A stretch of 64,000 nt of DNA from Sanguibacter keddieii DSM 10542 (GCF_000024925.1 NC_013521.1:1550001-1614000); one strand, 5' to 3'. Shown: positions 8,032 through 17,202, counted from the first letter of the stretch. The notes: a model not told the origin generated them from the sequence alone. A program made the numbers and translations.

Positions 8032-9849
8032 TCAGACCTGCACCCACACCGTGGTGTCCTGCGGGACCGCGGTGCGGTCGCCGGCGGTGGTCAGCGGGCC
8101 GCTCGTGATGAGCACCTCCGCGCCCTCGGGCAGGGCCACGGGGGCCTCGCCGAAGTTGGTGACGACCAGGACGTCGTTGTTGACGAAGGCCAGCACCGAG
8201 GGGGACGAGGCGAAGTCCTCGACCCAGCCGAGGGAGCCGAGCCCGAGGTCCTTGGCGCGACGCGTCGCGAGCGCTGCCTTGTACATGGAGTACGTGGAGC
8301 CCTCGGTGGTGCGCTGCACGTCGGCGGCGCACTCCTTGTAGGTGTCCGGCTGCGGGAGCCAGGTCTTGCCGGTCGGGCCGAAGCCGTAGCCGGGGGCGTC
8401 GGCGACCCAGGGGAGCGGGACGCGGCAGCCGTCGCGGCCGGCCTCGGTGTAGCCGGAGCGCCACCAGGCCGGGTCCTGACGGAGGTCGTCGTCGAGGTCG
8501 GTGTGCTCGGGCAGACCGAGCTCCTCGCCCTGGTAGACGTACGCCGAGCCGGGCAGGCCCAGCATCTGCAGGGTCGCGGCGCGAGCGCGGCGCAGGCCGA
8601 GCTCGGCGTCGGGCTGCGGGTCGTTCTTGCCGATGCCGTTGGGGCGGACCGCGGCGCCGGTGAGGCCCATGCGGGACGCGTGACGGATGACGTCGTGGTT
8701 GGACAGCACCCAGGTGGTCGGCGCGCCGACGGCGTCCGAGGCCTCGAGCGACGCGGTGACGACGCCGCGCAGCGCGGCCGCGTCCCACGCGGTGGTGAGG
8801 TACGAGAAGTTGAAGGCCTGGTGCATCTCGTCGCTGCGGACGTAGCGCGCGAGGCGGCTCAGCGGCTCGACCCAGGCCTCGGCGACGAGGGCGCGGTCGC
8901 CGTCGTACGGCGCGAGGACCTTGTGCCAGGCGCGGTAGATGTCGTGCACACCCTCCTGGTCGAACATGGGGCCGGAGTTGCCGGCGCCGGTCGAGCCGTC
9001 CTCGGCCGCCTCGTGCGGCTCGGTGTCGACGGCACCGGGAGCCTCGGAGGAGCCCTCGACCATCGCGACGTCGCCGTCCCAGTCGGGGAGGCCGGGGGCC
9101 TTGACCATGCCGTGCGCCACGTCGATGCGGAATCCGTCGACGCCGCGGTCGAGCCAGAAGCGCAGGATGTCCTCGAACTCGCTGCGGACCTCGGGGTGCT
9201 CCCAGTCGAGGTCGGGCTGGCGGGTGTCGAACATGTGCAGGTACCACTGGCCGTCGGTGATGCCGTCCGTGGCCGCGGCGGCGCGCTCGCTCACGCGCGT
9301 CCACGCCGGACCGCCGAAGATCGACTTCCAGTTGTTCGGGGGCAGCTCGCCGTGCTCGCCCTGGCCCTCGCGGAACAGGTAGCGGGCGCGCTCGGCGCTG
9401 CCCGGCCCGGCAGCGAGCGCGGCCTGGAACCAGGCGTGGTCGTCCGAGGTGTGGTTGGGGACGAGGTCGGCGATGACCTTGAGGCCGCGGGCGTGAGCCC
9501 CTTCGAGGAGCGCCTCGAAGTCGGCGTTGGTGCCGAACAGCGGGTCGACCTCGCGGTAGTCGGCCACGTCGTAGCCGGCGTCGGCCTGGGGCGAGCGGTA
9601 GAACGGGGACAGCCAGACGGCGTCGACGCCGAGGTCCACGAAGTGGTCCAGCTTCGAGGTGATGCCAGGGATGTCACCGATGCCGTCGCCGTCGGCGTCG
9701 GCGAAGGAACGCGGGTACACCTGGTAGATGACGGCGGTGCGCCACCACTCCCGGGCGACGTCGCTCGCCGCGTGGATCACCGAGACGGTGGGGCTGGTGG
9801 TGGTCAGCTCGAGAGCCTGAGCGGCTGAGGTCGAGTCGAGGTGGGTCAC
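8032..9849 (-). CDS. Alpha-glucosidase, GH13 family
   Basis: Hydrolyses terminal alpha-glucosidic bonds of maltodextrins imported by the neighbouring MalEFG system; 605 residues, no signal peptide, so cytoplasmic. The GH13 barrel starts 'EWWRTAVIYQVYPRSFADADGDGIGD'. Catalytic residues are Asp243 ('DGFRIDVAHG', nucleophile), Glu324 ('LVAEAWVEP', acid/base) and Asp386 ('LSNHDVIRH'). A Gly/Glu-rich loop of about 35 residues (258-292) is inserted between the nucleophile and the acid/base. The start is the GTG at 9849, with AAGGA upstream. It lies 58 nt downstream of the LacI-type gene on the same strand, so both are probably co-transcribed. Exact linkage specificity (alpha-1,4 or alpha-1,6) cannot be read from the sequence. 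Confidence 0.92.
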   Translation of the reverse strand: MTHLDSTSAAQALELTTTSPTVSVIHAASDVAREWWRTAVIYQVYPRSFADADGDGIGDIPGITSKLDHFVDLGVDAVWLSPFYRSPQADAGYDVADYREVDPLFGTNADFEALLEGAHARGLKVIADLVPNHTSDDHAWFQAALAAGPGSAERARYLFREGQGEHGELPPNNWKSIFGGPAWTRVSERAAAATDGITDGQWYLHMFDTRQPDLDWEHPEVRSEFEDILRFWLDRGVDGFRIDVAHGMVKAPGLPDWDGDVAMVEGSSEAPGAVDTEPHEAAEDGSTGAGNSGPMFDQEGVHDIYRAWHKVLAPYDGDRALVAEAWVEPLSRLARYVRSDEMHQAFNFSYLTTAWDAAALRGVVTASLEASDAVGAPTTWVLSNHDVIRHASRMGLTGAAVRPNGIGKNDPQPDAELGLRRARAATLQMLGLPGSAYVYQGEELGLPEHTDLDDDLRQDPAWWRSGYTEAGRDGCRVPLPWVADAPGYGFGPTGKTWLPQPDTYKECAADVQRTTEGSTYSMYKAALATRRAKDLGLGSLGWVEDFASSPSVLAFVNNDVLVVTNFGEAPVALPEGAEVLITSGPLTTAGDRTAVPQDTTVWVQV

Positions 9850-9907
9850 GGCGGAAGAGTCCTTCGTGGGTCGGAGACGGTGGATCGGGGGGTGGTCTGC
9901 GTGCCGG

Positions 9908-10978
9908 TCAGCTGGTGCGCTGCGCGGCGTGGATGCGCATGTCGGGCGAGGCGCCCGTGGAGTTGCGCACGATGAGCTCGGGGTGGAACAGCAGCTCGGA
10001 CCGGGGGGCGCTGCCGCCGTTGAGCAGGGCGACGAGCGCGCTGATCGCGGCGTGGCACATGGCCGAGACAGGTTGACGGACGGTGGTGAGCGGCGGGTCG
10101 GTGAAGGCGATGAGCGGCGAGTCGTCGTAGCCCACGACCGACAGGTTGTAGGGGACCGTGAGCCGGCGCTGGTGGGCGGCGCGGACGACGCCGAGGGCCA
10201 TGAGGTCGGAGCCGCAGACGATAGCGGTGTGCCCGGAGTCGATGAGGTCGCCTCCGGCGGCCTGGCCGCCCTCGACGGTGAACAGCGACGTGGCGACGTG
10301 CGGGCTGGCGTCCTCGATGCCGAGGTGACGCTGGACGGCGTCCTGGAAGCCCTCGAGCTTGCGGCGCGCGGTGATGAAGCGGTCCGGGCCGGTGGCCAGG
10401 CCGATCTTCTGGTGCCCGAGCGACACGAGGTGGCGGACGGAGAGCTCCATGGCGGCGGTGTCGTCGGCGGAGACGAAGGGCGCCTCGATGTCGTCGGCGT
10501 AGCCGTTGATGAACACCAGCGGGATGCCGCGGGCCAGGAGCCTGTCGTAGCGGGCGCGGCTCGCCTGGGTGTCTGCGTGCAGCCCGGAGACGAAGATGAT
10601 GCCGTCGATCGAGTGGTCGAGGAGCATCTCGATGTACTCGTCCTCGGTGGTGCCACCGGGGGACTGGGTGCACAGCAGGGGGGTGTAGCCGCGCTGGGAC
10701 AGCATGCTCTCGATGGTCTGCGCGAAGGCTGGGAACACCGGGTTGGTGAGCTCGGGGACGATGAGCCCGATGAGCCCTGCCGACCGGTTGCGGAGCTTCT
10801 CGGGGCGCTCGTAGCCGAGCACGTCGAGGGCGGCCAGCACGGCCTGGCGGGTCTCGGACGCGACGCCGACCTTGCCGTTGAGGACGCGCGACACCGTGGC
10901 GGTGCTGACGCCCGCCTGCTGGGCGAGGTCGGTCAGGCGGGTCTTGCCACCTGAGCCTTCGGACGGGATGAGAGACAC
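9908..10978 (-). CDS. LacI-family regulator of the maltodextrin cluster
   Basis: A 356-residue repressor-type regulator. Residues about 13-60 form the LacI helix-turn-helix ('RLTDLAQQAGVSTATVSRVLNGK') and hinge. A periplasmic-binding-protein-like sugar domain follows ('GLIGLIVPELTNPVFPAFAQ', 'GIIFVSG', 'CGSDLMALGVVRA', 'SVVGYDDSPLIAFTDPPLTTVRQP'). The GTG start is preceded by AAGGAGG at ideal spacing. It is divergent from malE. Identical operator-like sequences lie near each of the two divergent starts, so it probably represses itself, the alpha-glucosidase gene and malEFG until maltodextrin is present. A MalR-type role is inferred from context. Confidence 0.9.
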   Translation of the reverse strand: MSLIPSEGSGGKTRLTDLAQQAGVSTATVSRVLNGKVGVASETRQAVLAALDVLGYERPEKLRNRSAGLIGLIVPELTNPVFPAFAQTIESMLSQRGYTPLLCTQSPGGTTEDEYIEMLLDHSIDGIIFVSGLHADTQASRARYDRLLARGIPLVFINGYADDIEAPFVSADDTAAMELSVRHLVSLGHQKIGLATGPDRFITARRKLEGFQDAVQRHLGIEDASPHVATSLFTVEGGQAAGGDLIDSGHTAIVCGSDLMALGVVRAAHQRRLTVPYNLSVVGYDDSPLIAFTDPPLTTVRQPVSAMCHAAISALVALLNGGSAPRSELLFHPELIVRNSTGASPDMRIHAAQRTS

Positions 10979-11050
10979 ACCAGACCTCCTTGTCGTGCGT
11001 CAGGGCTCTCGTAGCGCTGATGGGCGTGATCCGGGTTGACCCGGGAGCTG

Positions 11051-11065
11051 TTGCAAGCCGTTGCA
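11051..11065 (+). promoter_or_regulatory. LacI-type operator, copy 1
   Basis: TTGCAAGCCGTTGCA, a pseudo-palindrome around a central CG, 73 nt upstream of the LacI-family gene start. Its exact reverse complement occurs at 11175-11189. Confidence 0.7.
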
Positions 11066-11139
11066 GAGCGACAGCCAGCGCCTCATGCTACGACAGATCG
11101 GCGCGATCTCTAAAGAATCCGGGGATCTCATCCACGATC

Positions 11140-11163
11140 TTGCAACGTGCACGGCATCGTTGC
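11140..11163. promoter_or_regulatory. Possible weak auxiliary operator half-sites
   Basis: TTGCAACG (11140-11147) and CGTTGC (11158-11163) are half-sites like those of the two main operators, facing each other between them. They could be an auxiliary site for looping; weak on sequence alone. Confidence 0.35.
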
Positions 11164-11174
11164 CTGAAAGTTAC

Positions 11175-11189
11175 TGCAACGGCTTGCAA
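11175..11189 (-). promoter_or_regulatory. LacI-type operator, copy 2, overlapping the malE promoter
   Basis: TGCAACGGCTTGCAA, the exact reverse complement of the copy at 11051. Its final TTGCAA (11184-11189) can serve as a -35; a TACGGT follows 18 nt later (11208-11213) as a -10. A bound repressor would therefore occlude the malE promoter. Confidence 0.65.
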
Positions 11190-11290
11190 CCTGAGGATGC
11201 GAGAGGTTACGGTCTGGGCTATCAGGGCCAACGACGGTGGATCTCGCCGTAGACGGCCGGACCCATCCACTCACCCTGGGAGTACAGACG

Positions 11291-12529
11291 ATGCGACGAA
11301 GCATCCTTCTTGCCGGAGCGCTGGTCACCAGCCTCACCCTCGCTGCCTGCGGCTCGAGCGACGACGACACCCCCGCGGAGGGGACCGCGACGTCGGCGGC
11401 CGGCGCTGACGCGGCCGGCTCCATCACGATGTGGGTCGACGAGGTCCGCATCAACGACTTCCGCGGCGTCGCGGAGACCTTCACCGCCGACACCGGCGTC
11501 GAGGTCAACATGGTCCAGAAGGCCTCGGGCGACATCGGCCCGGACTTCGTCCAGCAGGCCCAGACCGGTGAGGGCCCCGACGTCATCATCACCGCCTCGG
11601 ACGGCCTCGGTGAGCTCGTCACCAACGGCCTCGTCGCACCCGTCGCCCTCGGCGACGCGTCCTCCGACTTCGTGGCCTCGGCCGCGAGCGCCTTCGTCTA
11701 CGACGGCCAGAACTACGGCGTGCCGTACTCGATCGAGAACATCGCGCTCGTCCGCAACAACGCTCTCGCGACCGAGACCCCGGAGACCTTCCAGGAGCTC
11801 GTCGAGCAGGGCAAGGGCCTCGGCACCTACCCGATCCTCATCCAGCAGGGCATCGAGGGCGACCCGTACCACATGTACCCGATCCAGACGTCCTTCGGGG
11901 CGACGGTCTTCGAGCAGACCGAGGACGGGTCGTACACGGACCAGATCGCCATGGGCGGCGAGGCCGGGGAGAACTTCGCGACGTTCCTGCGCGAGATGGG
12001 CGACGAGCGCATCTTCGACGCCTCGATCGACGGCGACATCGCCAAGCAGGCCTTCATCGACGGCGAGAGCGCCTACACGATCACGGGCCCGTGGAACACG
12101 ACGGCGTTCACCGATGCCGGCATGGACATCACCGTCCTGCCGATCCCGAGCGCCGGTGGCGAGCCTGCTCGTCCCTTCGTCGGTGTGCAGGGTGCGCTCG
12201 TCAACGCGTACGCCAAGAACCCGGTCCTCGCGAACGAGTTCGTCGCCAACTACCTGACGACCGAAGAGGCGCAGGACGCGCTGTACGAGGCCGGCGGCCG
12301 CTCGCCCGCGCTCACCGCGTCGGCCGAGAAGGTCGAGGACCCGATCCTCGCCGGCTTCGGCGAGGCCGGTGCCGAGGGCTTCCCGATGCCGTCCATCCCC
12401 GCCATGGCGTCGGTCTGGACCTTCTGGGGCGTCGGACAGGCTGAGGTCTTCACCGGTGCTGCCAGCGACCCCGTCGCCGGCTGGAACACGATGATCTCCA
12501 ACATCGAGTCGGCCATCGCCGGTTCCTGA
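11291..12529 (+). CDS. malE: Maltose/maltodextrin ABC transporter substrate-binding lipoprotein
   Basis: A 412-residue extracytoplasmic sugar-binding lipoprotein. The signal peptide ends in the lipobox 'LAAC' (Cys20). A Ser/Ala/Asp linker is followed by a solute-binding family 1 domain: 'GSITMWVDEVRINDFRGVAETF', 'PYSIENIALVRN' and 'ESAYTITGPWNT', features of maltose-binding proteins. The start at 11291 follows GGGAG; an upstream in-frame ATG at 11237 would spoil the signal peptide. It is the first gene of malE-malF-malG-GH13. A stem-loop after its stop may keep it more abundant than the permeases. Specificity for maltodextrin is inferred from two neighbouring GH13 enzymes. Confidence 0.9.
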   Translation: MRRSILLAGALVTSLTLAACGSSDDDTPAEGTATSAAGADAAGSITMWVDEVRINDFRGVAETFTADTGVEVNMVQKASGDIGPDFVQQAQTGEGPDVIITASDGLGELVTNGLVAPVALGDASSDFVASAASAFVYDGQNYGVPYSIENIALVRNNALATETPETFQELVEQGKGLGTYPILIQQGIEGDPYHMYPIQTSFGATVFEQTEDGSYTDQIAMGGEAGENFATFLREMGDERIFDASIDGDIAKQAFIDGESAYTITGPWNTTAFTDAGMDITVLPIPSAGGEPARPFVGVQGALVNAYAKNPVLANEFVANYLTTEEAQDALYEAGGRSPALTASAEKVEDPILAGFGEAGAEGFPMPSIPAMASVWTFWGVGQAEVFTGAASDPVAGWNTMISNIESAIAGS

Positions 12530-12548
12530 TCCCGCACCACAGCACCAC

Positions 12549-12581
12549 CAGGGGTGGGAGCCACGACGGCTCCCACCCCTG
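12549..12581 (+). terminator. Stem-loop between malE and malF (attenuator or mRNA stabiliser)
   Basis: 14-bp perfect arms, CAGGGGTGGGAGCC (12549-12562) and its complement (12568-12581), around a 5-nt loop, 19 nt after the malE stop. An intra-operon stem at this place commonly limits read-through or protects the 3' end of the binding-protein mRNA. Confidence 0.7.
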
Positions 12582-12646
12582 CCCCTGAGCACCAGGGCGC
12601 CGGACGTGGTCGTCCGGGGCCCGCACCTTTTCCCGGAGGGAAGACC

Positions 12647-14254
12647 ATGCCCGACCAGCCGACGGTCGTCCGACCGCCCGAGGCGGACGCCGTGCGCGAG
12701 CCGCAGCCGCGGCCCGACCACGCCGCCGCCCGCGCCATGAAGCCCGGTTTCATCGTCAAGCTCGTGCTCATGGCGATGGTGAACGCCTTCGGGCTCTACG
12801 GGATCCTCGCGGCCGCAGCCGTCGGCTCGTGGGGCATCGCGGTGTTCCTCGTCCTGGCCGTCGCGGTCGCGGACTGGGCCTACTTCAGCCGCCGGGCGGT
12901 GCCGCTCAAGTACCTCATCCCCGGGCTGCTCTTCCTCTTGGTGTACCAGCTCTTCACGATGGTCTACACCGGCTACATCGCTTTCACGAACTACGGTGAC
13001 GGGCACATCCTCAACAAGACCGACGCGATCGCGTCGATCGAGCTGCAGACCGAGAAGCGTGTCGAGGGCTCGGCCTCCTACCCGCTCACGGTGCTCTCGG
13101 ACGACGACGGTCTCGCCTTCGCCATCGTGCGCGACGGCCAGCCGCTCGTCGGCTCTGAGGACTCGCCGCTCGAGGTCGCGTCCGACGCGACCGTCGCCGG
13201 TGCCTCGGTCACCGCGGTGCCCGGCTACGACGTCCTGACCTTCGCCGAGGTCGCCCAGCGCCAGGCCGAGGTCACCAGCCTGCGCGTGGAGTTCCCCGAG
13301 GACCTCGGCGGCGGCAGCCTGCGCACGCAGGACGCGTCGAACGGCTTCGTGTTCGCCCCGACCCTCGCCTACGACGAGGCCACGGACACGTTCACGAACA
13401 TCGAGGACGGCACGGTCTACACCCCGGACGACCGCGGGAACTTCGTGTCGGCCGACGGCCAGCGCCTCACGCCCGGCTGGCAGGTCACGGTCGGCTTCGA
13501 GAACTTCACCACGATGTTCACGGACTCGCGGATCTCCGGTGCGTTCCTGCAGATCACCGTGTGGACCTTCGCCTTCGCGTTCCTGTCGGTCGCGACCACC
13601 TTCGTGCTCGGCCTCGGCCTGGCCCTCGTGTTCAACGACCCGCGCATCCGCGGTCGCAAGCTCTACCGGGCGCTGATGATCCTCCCGTACGCCTTCCCCG
13701 GGTTCCTCGCGGCGCTCGTGTGGCGCGGCATGCTCAACGAACGCTTCGGGTTCATCAACGAGATCATCTTCCAGGGCGCGGACATCCCGTGGCTCACCGA
13801 CCCGTGGCTCGCCAAGCTGGCGATCCTCGGCGTCAACCTGTGGCTCGGCTTCCCGTACATGTTCCTCATCTGCACGGGTGCCCTCCAGGCGATCCCGGGC
13901 GACGTCATCGAGTCGGCCAAGCTGGACGGCGCGAGCCCGTTCCGGGTGGTCACGCGGATCATCTACCCGCTGCTCCTCATCTCGGTCGCGCCCCTGCTCA
14001 TCTCGTCCTTCGCCTTCAACTTCAACAACTTCACGTTGATCTACATGCTCACCGGGGGTGGTCCGAACTTCCCGGGCTCACCGCTGGTCATCGGCTCGAC
14101 CGACCTGCTCATCTCGATGGTCTACTCGGTCGCCTTCGAGAGCGGCGTGAAGCAGTACGGACTCGCGGCCGCGGTGTCGATCCTCATCTTCATCGTCGTC
14201 GGTCTCATCTCGTGGCTCGGCTTCCGCCGGACCCGTACCCTCGAGGAGCTCTGA
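12647..14254 (+). CDS. malF: Maltodextrin ABC transporter permease MalF
   Basis: A 535-residue inner-membrane permease. After a charged 30-residue N-terminus come three membrane segments (about 36-115). A large external loop of about 170 residues (about 116-285) corresponds to the MalF P2 loop that touches MalE. The conserved binding-protein-dependent permease domain follows, with the EAA motif 'VIESAKLDGASPFRVVTRIIYPLL'. The ATG at 12647 has GGAGGG upstream. MalG starts 1 nt after the stop codon. No ATPase gene is present in the cluster; a shared MsiK-type ATPase encoded elsewhere is the usual actinobacterial solution, which is inference here. Confidence 0.93.
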   Translation: MPDQPTVVRPPEADAVREPQPRPDHAAARAMKPGFIVKLVLMAMVNAFGLYGILAAAAVGSWGIAVFLVLAVAVADWAYFSRRAVPLKYLIPGLLFLLVYQLFTMVYTGYIAFTNYGDGHILNKTDAIASIELQTEKRVEGSASYPLTVLSDDDGLAFAIVRDGQPLVGSEDSPLEVASDATVAGASVTAVPGYDVLTFAEVAQRQAEVTSLRVEFPEDLGGGSLRTQDASNGFVFAPTLAYDEATDTFTNIEDGTVYTPDDRGNFVSADGQRLTPGWQVTVGFENFTTMFTDSRISGAFLQITVWTFAFAFLSVATTFVLGLGLALVFNDPRIRGRKLYRALMILPYAFPGFLAALVWRGMLNERFGFINEIIFQGADIPWLTDPWLAKLAILGVNLWLGFPYMFLICTGALQAIPGDVIESAKLDGASPFRVVTRIIYPLLLISVAPLLISSFAFNFNNFTLIYMLTGGGPNFPGSPLVIGSTDLLISMVYSVAFESGVKQYGLAAAVSILIFIVVGLISWLGFRRTRTLEEL

Positions 14255-14255
14255 C

Positions 14256-15173
14256 ATGGCCACCACGACCACGTCGACCGTGACGAGCGCGACCGGTGAG
14301 ACGGTCACGTACCGCAGCGACGCACCCACGGGCATGAAGTGGTGGCGCGAGGTCGGCTGGCGGCACGTCGTCGGCGTCGTCGTCATCATCTACTGCGCGC
14401 TGCCGCTGCTCTACGTGGTGTCGGCCTCGCTCAACCCGGGCGGCACGCTCACCGGGTCCAACAACCTGTTCCGCACCTTCAGCCTCGCCAACTTCCAGCG
14501 GCTGTTCGAGACGGACTTCGCGTCGTGGGCGATCAACTCGCTGGTCATCTGCTCGGTGACCGCCGTCGCGACGGTGCTCATGGGTGGGGCCGCGGCCTAC
14601 GCCTTCTCGCGGTTCCGCTTCCGTGGGCGCCGCGCCTCGCTCACCGCGCTGCTGCTCATCCAGATGTTCCCGCAGATGCTCGCGGTCGTCGCGATCTTCC
14701 TCGTGCTGCTGACCCTCAAGGACGTCTTCCCGATCCTCGGCGTCAACAGCCAGCTCGCGCTGATCTTCGTGTACCTCGGTGGGGCGCTCGGCGTGAACAC
14801 CTTCCTCATGTACGGGTTCTTCAACACCGTGCCGCGCGAGATCGACGAGGCCGCGAAGATCGACGGCGCGAGCCACGCGCAGATCTTCTGGACCATCATC
14901 CTGCGCCTGGTCGCACCGATCCTCGCGGTCGTGGGCCTGCTGTCCTTCGTCGGGACCTACGGCGAGTTCATCATCGCGCGCACGGTGCTGCAGAGCACCG
15001 ACAAGCTCACCCTCGCGGTGGGGCTCTACCAGTGGGCCTCCGACGAGCGCAACGCACCGTGGGGCCAGTTCGCCGCCGGTGCCGTGCTCAGCGCGATCCC
15101 CGTGATCCTGCTCTTCCTGTTCCTCCAGAAGTACATCGTCTCCGGCCTCACCGCCGGCTCCGTCAAGGGATGA
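14256..15173 (+). CDS. malG: Maltodextrin ABC transporter permease MalG
   Basis: A 305-residue membrane permease paired with MalF. About six membrane segments are visible, the first at 'HVVGVVVIIYCALPLLYVVSAS'. The EAA motif is 'EIDEAAKIDGASHAQIFWTIIL', which docks the ATPase. The C-terminus 'QKYIVSGLTAGSVKG' is nearly invariant in MalG-type permeases. It starts 1 nt after the malF stop (TGACATG), and the GH13 gene begins 10 nt downstream, so all are one operon. Confidence 0.95.
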   Translation: MATTTTSTVTSATGETVTYRSDAPTGMKWWREVGWRHVVGVVVIIYCALPLLYVVSASLNPGGTLTGSNNLFRTFSLANFQRLFETDFASWAINSLVICSVTAVATVLMGGAAAYAFSRFRFRGRRASLTALLLIQMFPQMLAVVAIFLVLLTLKDVFPILGVNSQLALIFVYLGGALGVNTFLMYGFFNTVPREIDEAAKIDGASHAQIFWTIILRLVAPILAVVGLLSFVGTYGEFIIARTVLQSTDKLTLAVGLYQWASDERNAPWGQFAAGAVLSAIPVILLFLFLQKYIVSGLTAGSVKG

Positions 15174-15183
15174 CCCTCTCCAC

Positions 15184-17058
15184 ATGAGCTCTGCGCACCC
15201 CCAGCCCGCCCGTCACCTCGCCCAGCCCGGCACCGCCGGTGCGGGACACCTCCTCGGTGACCCGCACCACGACGGCTCGGCGCTCTACGTGTCGAACCCG
15301 ACGCCGAGCCTGGGGGAGTCCGTCACCGTGCGGGTCCGGGTCCCGCTCGCCGGCACCGAGCGCGGGATCCACCTACGCGTCGTGCGGGACGGCGAGCCGC
15401 GCATGTCGGCCGCCGAGCTGGTCGAGACCACGTCGACCGACCGCTGGTACGAGGCGCAGGTGCTGGTGCACAACCCGGTGACGAGCTACAGGTTCTTCGT
15501 CAACGAGCCCGGCGGCTACCGCTGGCTCAACGGCAAGGGGCTGTTCTCCCGCGAGGTGCCCGACGTCTCCGACTTCCGGCTCACCGTGTTCGACGCGGCG
15601 CCGGAGTGGATGACGGGCAGCCTCGTCTACCAGGTGTTCCCCGACCGCTTCGCGCGCGGGATCGCCGAGAAGCCGACGCCCGAGTGGGCGCAGGACGCGG
15701 AGTGGGCCGACGAGCCCATCGGCTCCGGTCCGGGCGTCGGCACGCAGCTGTACGGAGGTGACCTGCCCGGGATCGAGCAGCACCTCGACCACCTCGAGGA
15801 CCTCGGTGTCGGGACGCTCTACCTCACACCCGTGTTCCCGGGGCGCTCCAACCACCGCTACGACGCGAGCAGCTTCGACGAGGTCGACCCGCTGCTCGGT
15901 GGCGACGAGGCGCTCGCGTCCCTGTCGGGCGCCGTGCACGAGCGTGGCATGCGCATCATGGGCGACATCACCACCAACCACACCGGCGACGGGCACGAGT
16001 GGTTCCGCCGTGCGCAGGCCGACCGGTCCAGCCCCGAGGGGTCCTTCTTCTACTGGCAGGACGACGAGCCCGGCTACGTCGGGTGGCTCGAGCACGCCTC
16101 GCTGCCCAAGCTCGACTACAGGTCGCCCGAGCTCGCGCGCCGCATGATCGACGGGCCCGACTCCGTCATCGGGCGCTGGATCTCCGAGCCCTTCGCGCTC
16201 GACGGCTGGCGTGTCGACGTCGCCAACATGACCGGCCGGTACGCCGACCAAGACATGACGCACGAGGTCGCCCGGACCGTCCGTCGCACCATGCAGGACA
16301 TCAACCCCGACGCGGTGCTGGTGTCTGAGCACTTCCACGACTCCGGCCTCGACATGATGGGCGACGGCTGGCACGCCAACATGAACTACTCGGCGTTCAC
16401 CCGGCCCGTGTGGTCGTGGGTCGTCGCCGAGGACAGCGCCGTGCCGGCCCTCGGGCTGCCCACCTCCCTGCCGCGCCGATCCGGGCGCGACATGGTCGCC
16501 GCCATGCGCGACTTCGACTCCGTGGTCCCCTGGAAGGTCGTCGCGTCGCAGTGGAACATGCTCGGCTCGCACGACACCCCGCGCCTGCGGTCCCTGGTCG
16601 GCAGCCTCGACATGGTCGAGGTCGCCGCCGGCCTTCTCTTCACCTACCCGGGCACGCCCGTGGTCTTCGCCGGTGACGAGATCGGCGCCGAGGGTCTCAA
16701 CGGCGAGCACGCACGCGTCACCATGCCGTGGGACGAGCCGGACCGCTGGGACGGGGACACCTTCGACGTGTACCGCCGCCTCGTCGCGCTGCGCCGCTCC
16801 TCGGTCGCCCTGCGCACCGGTGGCCTGCGCTGGGTGCTCGTCGAGGACGACGCCGTCGCGTTCCTGCGCGAGTCTCCGGACGAGACGGTCCTGGTGCTCG
16901 TCGCCCGCGCACCCTGGTGCGGTGCGGTGCTGCCCGAGGCCATCGCGCCCGACGGCGCACCCGTCACCCTCTACGGCGACGCGGACCTCGAGCCCGTCGA
17001 CGGCGGCTACGCCCTCCCCGCCGGCGGCCCCGGAGTCCACGCCTGGCGCCTCCGCTAG
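15184..17058 (+). CDS. GH13 neopullulanase / cyclomaltodextrinase-type enzyme
   Basis: A 624-residue cytoplasmic glycoside hydrolase, last gene of the malEFG operon. Residues about 30-135 form a beta-rich N-terminal domain like CBM34 of maltogenic amylases and neopullulanases ('RWYEAQVLVHNPVTSYRFFV'). The barrel begins 'WMTGSLVYQVFPDRFARG'. Catalytic residues are Asp345 ('DGWRVDVANMTG'), Glu382 ('VLVSEHFHD') and Asp464 ('LGSHDTPR'). It lacks a signal peptide, so it should trim imported maltodextrins or cyclodextrins. Neopullulanase, cyclomaltodextrinase and maltogenic amylase cannot be told apart from the sequence. A terminator follows. Confidence 0.88.
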   Translation: MSSAHPQPARHLAQPGTAGAGHLLGDPHHDGSALYVSNPTPSLGESVTVRVRVPLAGTERGIHLRVVRDGEPRMSAAELVETTSTDRWYEAQVLVHNPVTSYRFFVNEPGGYRWLNGKGLFSREVPDVSDFRLTVFDAAPEWMTGSLVYQVFPDRFARGIAEKPTPEWAQDAEWADEPIGSGPGVGTQLYGGDLPGIEQHLDHLEDLGVGTLYLTPVFPGRSNHRYDASSFDEVDPLLGGDEALASLSGAVHERGMRIMGDITTNHTGDGHEWFRRAQADRSSPEGSFFYWQDDEPGYVGWLEHASLPKLDYRSPELARRMIDGPDSVIGRWISEPFALDGWRVDVANMTGRYADQDMTHEVARTVRRTMQDINPDAVLVSEHFHDSGLDMMGDGWHANMNYSAFTRPVWSWVVAEDSAVPALGLPTSLPRRSGRDMVAAMRDFDSVVPWKVVASQWNMLGSHDTPRLRSLVGSLDMVEVAAGLLFTYPGTPVVFAGDEIGAEGLNGEHARVTMPWDEPDRWDGDTFDVYRRLVALRRSSVALRTGGLRWVLVEDDAVAFLRESPDETVLVLVARAPWCGAVLPEAIAPDGAPVTLYGDADLEPVDGGYALPAGGPGVHAWRLR

Positions 17059-17077
17059 GACCACGGCCCAGACCGTC

Positions 17078-17112
17078 AGAGCCCGGGTGCCCACAAGGTG
17101 CACCCGGGCTCT
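17078..17112 (+). terminator. Terminator of the malEFG-GH13 operon
   Basis: 13-bp arms AGAGCCCGGGTGC (17078-17090) and GCACCCGGGCTCT (17100-17112), perfectly complementary, 19 nt after the stop codon. Confidence 0.85.
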
Positions 17113-17190
17113 GCCCGTCTCCGGAGCAAGGCGTCACCCGACGGCTGGCCGGTCTGCGACGTCGCGTAGAGCACCTGGTCAGCCGCTGGC

Positions 17191-17196
17191 TACGCT
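17191..17196 (+). promoter_or_regulatory. -10 element of a leaderless dgt transcript
   Basis: TACGCT, preceded by TGGC (extended -10 character), ends 6 nt before the GTG start of dgt. No Shine-Dalgarno lies between them. Confidence 0.6.
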
Positions 17197-17202
17197 TGTC
17201 CT

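Noticed and set aside
11237-11290. Upstream ATG as start of MalE
   Set aside because: It would put 18 polar residues before the signal peptide; the ATG at 11291 has a Shine-Dalgarno and a proper lipoprotein signal.
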